A stretch of 64,000 bases of DNA from Flavivirga aquimarina (GTDB lineage Bacteria > Bacteroidota > Bacteroidia > Flavobacteriales > Flavobacteriaceae), in the NCBI RefSeq assembly GCF_030540835.1, contig NZ_JAUOEK010000178.1, positions 21,841 through 85,840 of the forward strand, written 5' to 3'. Within the stretch, counting starts at the first letter, position 1. Every line of letters begins with the position of its first letter. Below the pieces are notes generated by a model. That model was not told the origin of the DNA and ran no database searches. It was given only the letters and a program-made list of their open reading frames with translations. Shown piece by piece: positions 59,525 through 64,000 of this stretch. The translations under genes and the position numbers were made by a program.

Positions 59525-61780
59525 TTATTGGTTTCCGTTTTTAATAATCCCCCAATTTTTATTAGGTGTATCTCCCATAATAAAATGAAGTGTCCCTCCA
59601 TTTAATAGTGTTGCATTAGAAATTATAGTTTGATTGAACAATCTACCATTGAGTGTTGCTGATTGTATATAAATATTTTTATCTGAAACATTTTCAGCTT
59701 CAATGACGAAGGTTTTTCCATCTGAAACGTTAATGATTGTTTTTTCATAAAGAGGGCTTCCAATTTCATATTCGGTTGACGCTGGGTTCATAGGATATAG
59801 CCCCATAGAGCTTAATACATACCATGCACTCATTTGTCCGCAGTCTTCATTTCCACTTAAACCATTTGGTGTTGTGTTGTATTGCGTATCTAAAATATAC
59901 CGCGACCAATACTGCGTACGCCATGGTTTATTGGCATGGTTAAATAAGTACGCTATATGGTGGCTTGGTTCGTTACCATGCGCATATTGTCCAATTAAAC
60001 CGGAAATATCTGCTGAAACATTTTTCCCGGTAATTTCAGAACTTTCGGTAAACAACTGTTCTAAACGGTTAGTAAACGTTTCATTACTTCCATGAAGGGA
60101 AATAAAACCTTTAACATCGTGCGGTACAAACCAACTGTGTTGCCACGCATTCCCTTCGGTATAATCGGTATGTTCTCTATGATTGGAATATTTAGCATCA
60201 AAAGGTTCGTTCCACGATGTGCCATCTTCGGACTTTCCTCTCATAAAACCGGTTTCGACATCGAATAAATGCTGATATGCTTTAGAGCGGTTTAAAAAGA
60301 ATTTATAATCGGCTTCCTTCCCTAAAACTTTAGCCATTTGTGCCACACACCAATCATCATAAGCATATTCTAATGTAATAGTAACCGATTCGTCTAACAG
60401 ATTATAAGGAATATACCCATGTTTTTTATAATGGCCTAAACCACGTTCGTCCTGCATCATGGTGATTTTCATAGCTTGATAGGCTTTTTCGGCATTAAAG
60501 CCTTTAATTCCTTTTAGGTATGCTTCAACAATCACAGGAATAGAATGATAGCCTGTCATGGTATTTGTTTCATTCGCATAAAGTGTCCAAACCGGAAGTA
60601 TTTTTTTTGTTTCGTAATAAGAAAGCATCGTGTTTATTATATCGGCAACTTTATCTGGAGCTATTAACGTTAATAATGGATGTTCTGCTCTAAAAGTATC
60701 CCAAAGTGATAAGGTTGAATATGCAGTATAATTGTTAGCTGTAACGATACTATCATTCTCTTTTCTATACTGTCCGTTTTTATCACTATAGGTTACAGGT
60801 GCCAATTGTGCATGATACATGGCTGTGTAAAAAATGGTTTTTAGTGAGTCTACAGAAGTTTCAATCTTAATTTTAGACAAAGCATCATTCCAAGTATTTT
60901 CTGCTTGTTCTTTTACTGTGTTAAAATTAAAAACTCCACTATCTAAATTATCTTTTGCATTATCTATACTTACTGAGGATAATGCTACTTTTGTAAGTAA
61001 TTCATTACCTGCATTGGCATTAAAAAACAATTGTGCAGCAGCTTTTACACCTTGACCCTTATTTTCTTTAATCGCTTTTTTATCTGTAACTATATTATAT
61101 TTAATTATTGGTTTAGAAAACTTTGCAACAAAAAACACCTTTTGGTTTTTTGCCCATCCTTTACTAAAACGATAACCACTTATTGTATAATCATCTTCTA
61201 TTTTTAAAGCTGTATTTGTCGCTTTATCCCAATTAATAGCAAAACCTAAATCTATAACGACAGATTGTGTATCGTTTTCTGCATAGGTATATTTATGAAA
61301 CGCCGTGCGCAATGTTGTTGTTAGCTCTACATTTACTTCATGATCTTCAAGAAATACTTGATAATATCCTGGACTTGCTTTTTCATTAGTATGGCTATAG
61401 GATGATTTATAAGGAAGTGAATCGCGGGAGGTAGGCATCTCAGATAAGTCTAGGTCTTTATTTACTGGCATAAATAACACATCGGCTAAGTCGCCAATAC
61501 CGGTTCCACTCAAGCTTAAATGGCTAAACCCTACTGCTATAGAATCGGAATAATGATACCCAGAACACCAATCCCAACTGCTAATACCATTTACAGGGCT
61601 AACCTGGACCATTCCAAAAGGAACTGTTGCCCCTGGATACGTATGACCGTGACCACCAGTACCAATAAATGGATTTACATGTTTTATTAATCGTTCTTCA
61701 CTTTGGTGCTTTTTCTCGATATTTTTTTTGCAACTAGTCGTTGAAATTATTATTAGAAAAAATAGAGTAATATTTCTCAT
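59525..61780 (-). CDS. GH92 alpha-mannosidase, lipoprotein (right paralogue)
   Basis: About 751 residues from the Met at 61780, which opens a lipoprotein signal (ITLFFLIIISTTSC); the frame is open to 61822. The family start HVNPFIGTGGHGHTYPGAT, HGNEPSHHIAY and GNEDCGQMSAWY are complete, so it should be active. It closely resembles the GH92 at 51101 throughout, including the ending NKNWGI. It is separate from the long series, lying between the susD terminator and the kinase gene, and is probably transcribed alone from the conserved block at 61855-61900. Retaining both paralogues suggests dosage or differing specificity. Confidence 0.95.
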   Translation of the reverse strand: MRNITLFFLIIISTTSCKKNIEKKHQSEERLIKHVNPFIGTGGHGHTYPGATVPFGMVQVSPVNGISSWDWCSGYHYSDSIAVGFSHLSLSGTGIGDLADVLFMPVNKDLDLSEMPTSRDSLPYKSSYSHTNEKASPGYYQVFLEDHEVNVELTTTLRTAFHKYTYAENDTQSVVIDLGFAINWDKATNTALKIEDDYTISGYRFSKGWAKNQKVFFVAKFSKPIIKYNIVTDKKAIKENKGQGVKAAAQLFFNANAGNELLTKVALSSVSIDNAKDNLDSGVFNFNTVKEQAENTWNDALSKIKIETSVDSLKTIFYTAMYHAQLAPVTYSDKNGQYRKENDSIVTANNYTAYSTLSLWDTFRAEHPLLTLIAPDKVADIINTMLSYYETKKILPVWTLYANETNTMTGYHSIPVIVEAYLKGIKGFNAEKAYQAMKITMMQDERGLGHYKKHGYIPYNLLDESVTITLEYAYDDWCVAQMAKVLGKEADYKFFLNRSKAYQHLFDVETGFMRGKSEDGTSWNEPFDAKYSNHREHTDYTEGNAWQHSWFVPHDVKGFISLHGSNETFTNRLEQLFTESSEITGKNVSADISGLIGQYAHGNEPSHHIAYLFNHANKPWRTQYWSRYILDTQYNTTPNGLSGNEDCGQMSAWYVLSSMGLYPMNPASTEYEIGSPLYEKTIINVSDGKTFVIEAENVSDKNIYIQSATLNGRLFNQTIISNATLLNGGTLHFIMGDTPNKNWGIIKNGNQ

Positions 61781-61854
61781 AAAATGATTATACTGTTTAA
61801 TATATAATATATAAAAATTCATAAATTTAACCAGTATTAAAAGTAATAAAGTAA

Positions 61855-61900
61855 TTTAGACGGGCAACATAATATAAGCTAAACATCAAAAAATACACAC
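61855..61900. promoter_or_regulatory. Conserved intergenic block, right copy
   Basis: Counterpart of the block at 53456-53500, located in the 140-bp divergent region between GH92 (minus) and the kinase (plus). TTAGACGG, CAACA and AGCTAAACA with a CAAAAAA run are kept in both copies. It probably carries one or both promoters or a regulator site. Confidence 0.45.
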
Positions 61901-61919
61901 TACAAATCATTCTTAAAAA

Positions 61920-62993
61920 ATGAATTTTAACTCCAGACAACTCTATAAAGTATCACTTATTCATCATATCATTTTTTGGTCTGTATATTTTCTTTTTAAT
62001 TTTTTTAGATGGGGAAGCTATTTTAGCGAGGTTAAAGAACTACCTTACTTATACTCTTTAAGAACTAATTTATTAGGGTTTCCAATACATATGATTTTAT
62101 GTTATTTAAACATCTATGTTTTAATGCCAAAATTAGCTTTTAAGAAAAAGTACATATCGTATATATTTTTAATATTATCTGCCATATTTTTGATGGTTCT
62201 TGTTAAATTTAATTTGACCTACTATCTAGTTAGTACCGATGTCTGGCCTGAAGGTCCAAAACCTATCAGTAATATAACTCTTAACTATGCGATTGAAATG
62301 ATGATTGGTGAGCTTTATGTTATTACGTTTGCTACCGCTATTAAAATAACTTTAGATTTTTTAAAAGAGCATAAAAGAGTAGCCGATTTAGAAAAAGTAC
62401 AACTAGAAACTGAGCTCTTGTTTTTAAAAACCCAAATTTCACCTCATTTCTTTTTTAACACGCTTAATAATATTTATTCTTTAGCGGTAGAAAAATCTAA
62501 AAAGACACCCAAAATAATTCTAATGCTATCAGAATTAATGCGCTATCTACTTTATGAAACAAAGAACAAACAACAGTCTTTAGAGAATGAAATACTTTGT
62601 ATTCAAAATTATTTGGATTTAGAACGTATTCGACATAACGAGAATTTAGAGGTAAACATGTACATATCTGGGGATATACAGGATAAACATATAGCCCCTA
62701 TTTTATTATTATCGTTTGTAGAAAATGCTTTTAAGCATGGCGCTTATAAAAATATAGGGGAAGTAAAAATTAATATTAATTTAATAATTAAAAAAGATTT
62801 TCTTTATTTTACAATCTCTAATCCTATGCCCAAGTTAACAGAACATAAAGAATCTTTTAACCATTCAAGTGGTATTGGCCTTGAAAATGTAAAGAAACGA
62901 CTAGCTTTAGGATATAAAGAAAATGACTATAAACTAACTATTGGAAACAAAAATAATTTATTTGTGGTGAAACTTAAAATTAAAGTATCATGA
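61920..62993 (+). CDS. LytS/YehU-type sensor histidine kinase
   Basis: A 357-residue membrane sensor. Four hydrophobic segments (about 13-28, 47-66, 78-97 and 122-145) lie before a short coiled linker and the His_kinase domain, with the phospho-acceptor His176 in QISPHFFFNTLNNIYSL. The ATPase part shows SFVENAFKHGAYK (N box, about 265-277) and SGIGLENVKKRL (G box, about 318-329). It has no large periplasmic sensor domain, so how it perceives its signal is unclear. The response regulator follows 85 bp downstream. A truncated duplicate of this gene lies beside susC. Confidence 0.95.
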   Translation: MNFNSRQLYKVSLIHHIIFWSVYFLFNFFRWGSYFSEVKELPYLYSLRTNLLGFPIHMILCYLNIYVLMPKLAFKKKYISYIFLILSAIFLMVLVKFNLTYYLVSTDVWPEGPKPISNITLNYAIEMMIGELYVITFATAIKITLDFLKEHKRVADLEKVQLETELLFLKTQISPHFFFNTLNNIYSLAVEKSKKTPKIILMLSELMRYLLYETKNKQQSLENEILCIQNYLDLERIRHNENLEVNMYISGDIQDKHIAPILLLSFVENAFKHGAYKNIGEVKININLIIKKDFLYFTISNPMPKLTEHKESFNHSSGIGLENVKKRLALGYKENDYKLTIGNKNNLFVVKLKIKVS

Positions 62994-63078
62994 CATAATC
63001 CATAAAAGCCCTAACTACCAATTAAGATATTTGATAACAAATTACATCTGACCAATGTAAATAATAAATTTAATACAG

Positions 63079-63789
63079 ATGAAAGTAAAGTGCCTTATTA
63101 TTGATGATGAGCCTTTAGCAATTAATGTTATTAAAAACTACTTGCTACAGATAGATGATTTCGAAATTTCCGAAACATTTAATAATGCTATTGATGCTTT
63201 AAATTTTTTAAAAAGCAATACTGTAAATGTTATATTTTTAGATATTAACATGCCCGTGCTTGACGGTATAAATTTTATAAAAAGCTTAGAAGATCCTCCT
63301 TTGTTAATTATTACTAGTGCTTATGATGAATTTGCTTTAGAAACTTATGAGTTAGATGTCTTAGATTACTTAATTAAACCTATAGAGTTCCCAAGGTTTA
63401 TGAAAGCTTTAAATAAGATAAACAGAAGGTTGGAAAACAATAAAGTTGTTAGTGATACGACTAAAGATCGTCCTTATCTTTTTATTAAAATTGATAAAAA
63501 GAAAATGAAAAAGATTTTTTTAGATGAGATATTAACGGTAGAATCGTTAAAGGATTACCTAAAAATTAACACAACTACTGGTAAATATATTATACACAGT
63601 ACCCTGTCTGATTTCACAAATTTATTGCCTAGTAAAGATTTTATAAGAATACACAGGTCTTATACCATTGCTATAGACAAAATAGATGCTGTTGAAGGTA
63701 ATAGTGTAGAAATTGAAGGTCTTAGATATGTTATTGGCAGATCGTATATTGAAGAAGTAAAACAAAAAATCTTAAATTCTTCTATATAA
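63079..63789 (+). CDS. LytTR-family response regulator
   Basis: A 236-residue DNA-binding regulator. The receiver domain (about 1-120) has CLIIDDEP with the acidic pocket, phospho-acceptor Asp55 in IFLDINMP, and the conserved SAYDEFALE and LIKPI with the switch Lys. The LytTR domain (about 133-232) shows FLDEILTVESLKDYLKI and FIRIHRSYTIAIDKID, as in LytR/AlgR proteins. It pairs with the kinase just upstream. No other transcription regulator (HTCS, AraC, ECF sigma/anti-sigma) is present in the window, so it is the best candidate for control of susCD and the enzyme series, which remains an inference. Confidence 0.95.
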   Translation: MKVKCLIIDDEPLAINVIKNYLLQIDDFEISETFNNAIDALNFLKSNTVNVIFLDINMPVLDGINFIKSLEDPPLLIITSAYDEFALETYELDVLDYLIKPIEFPRFMKALNKINRRLENNKVVSDTTKDRPYLFIKIDKKKMKKIFLDEILTVESLKDYLKINTTTGKYIIHSTLSDFTNLLPSKDFIRIHRSYTIAIDKIDAVEGNSVEIEGLRYVIGRSYIEEVKQKILNSSI

Positions 63790-63928
63790 GACCTTAAATC
63801 ACCTTATTAATAATCTTAATTAACGTGAATCTTCTTTTAAGAGTTCAATATGTTACTTCGAGACCCGTGTTAAAATTTAACTAGCGTAAGCAATGACGTA
63901 GTCGAAATGATAGTTCCATTGTCCTCCT

Positions 63929-63983
63929 GAGCGCAGTCGAAGGACTTGTTAGTTATTACCTTTAAAGCGTTTCGACTGCGCTC
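63929..63983. repeat. Inverted repeat of the flavobacterial dispersed type
   Basis: GAGCGCAGTCGAA (63929-63941) and its exact complement TTCGACTGCGCTC (63971-63983) are 29 nt apart. The 63790-64000 region contains no gene. Such GCGCAGTCGAA palindromes are, from memory, scattered in many Flavobacteriaceae genomes; here it may end transcription of the kinase/regulator pair. Confidence 0.7.
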
Positions 63984-64000
63984 AACGTGACATATTAGAT

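Overview
The window is a piece of chromosome from a Bacteroidota bacterium, most likely a marine member of the Flavobacteriaceae. The DNA is AT-rich. It carries a SusC/SusD pair, many lipoprotein signal peptides, a LytS/LytTR-type regulatory pair and many S1 sulfatases, a combination typical of flavobacterial polysaccharide utilization loci (PULs). The species cannot be named from the sequence alone.

Left edge (1-1.4 kb): the 5' part of a tRNA-Pro(GGG) gene and trxB with its terminator, both housekeeping, followed by a 159-bp element bounded by perfect 19-bp inverted repeats.

Main block (1.44-53.4 kb, all on the minus strand): about 28 genes packed head to tail, usually 0-75 bp apart. They encode three GH20 hexosaminidases, four of the five GH92 alpha-mannosidases, three GH29 and one GH95 fucosidase, two GH3 enzymes with PA14 domains, one GH30, five S1 sulfatases and a serine esterase. 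There is also a beta-helix protein (possibly GH141-like), two TIM-barrel-like proteins of unknown family, a GHL10-type protein, a CBM9-like lipoprotein, a Tat-exported glycosylasparaginase, a GH130 mannoside phosphorylase and an SSS-type sodium symporter. The one large gap (about 29.5-30.2 kb) holds three diverged tandem copies of the 5' end of the GH95 gene, each folding into a hairpin with compensatory changes.

Right part (53.4-64 kb): susC-susD on the plus strand with a terminator, a fifth GH92 on the minus strand, then a LytS-type histidine kinase and a LytTR response regulator on the plus strand. The susCD pair is flanked by two copies of an ancestral kinase/GH92/symporter segment. The left copy keeps the symporter and GH92 but its kinase is a pseudogene. 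The right copy keeps the kinase and GH92 but its symporter is reduced to a short 5' remnant.

How the genes fit together (inference): glycosylasparaginase (GlcNAc-Asn), GH130 (Man-GlcNAc type phosphorolysis), five GH92 (alpha-mannose), three GH20 (GlcNAc/GalNAc), four fucosidases and five sulfatases together point to sulfated, fucosylated, mannose-rich N-glycans or glycopeptides as the target. Sulfatases and the esterase would strip substituents, exo-glycosidases would trim the chains, SusCD and the symporter would import products, and GH130 would finish in the cytoplasm. No GH18 or GH85 endoglycosidase or PNGase is recognisable here. The endo step is therefore either elsewhere or done by one of the unrecognised proteins.
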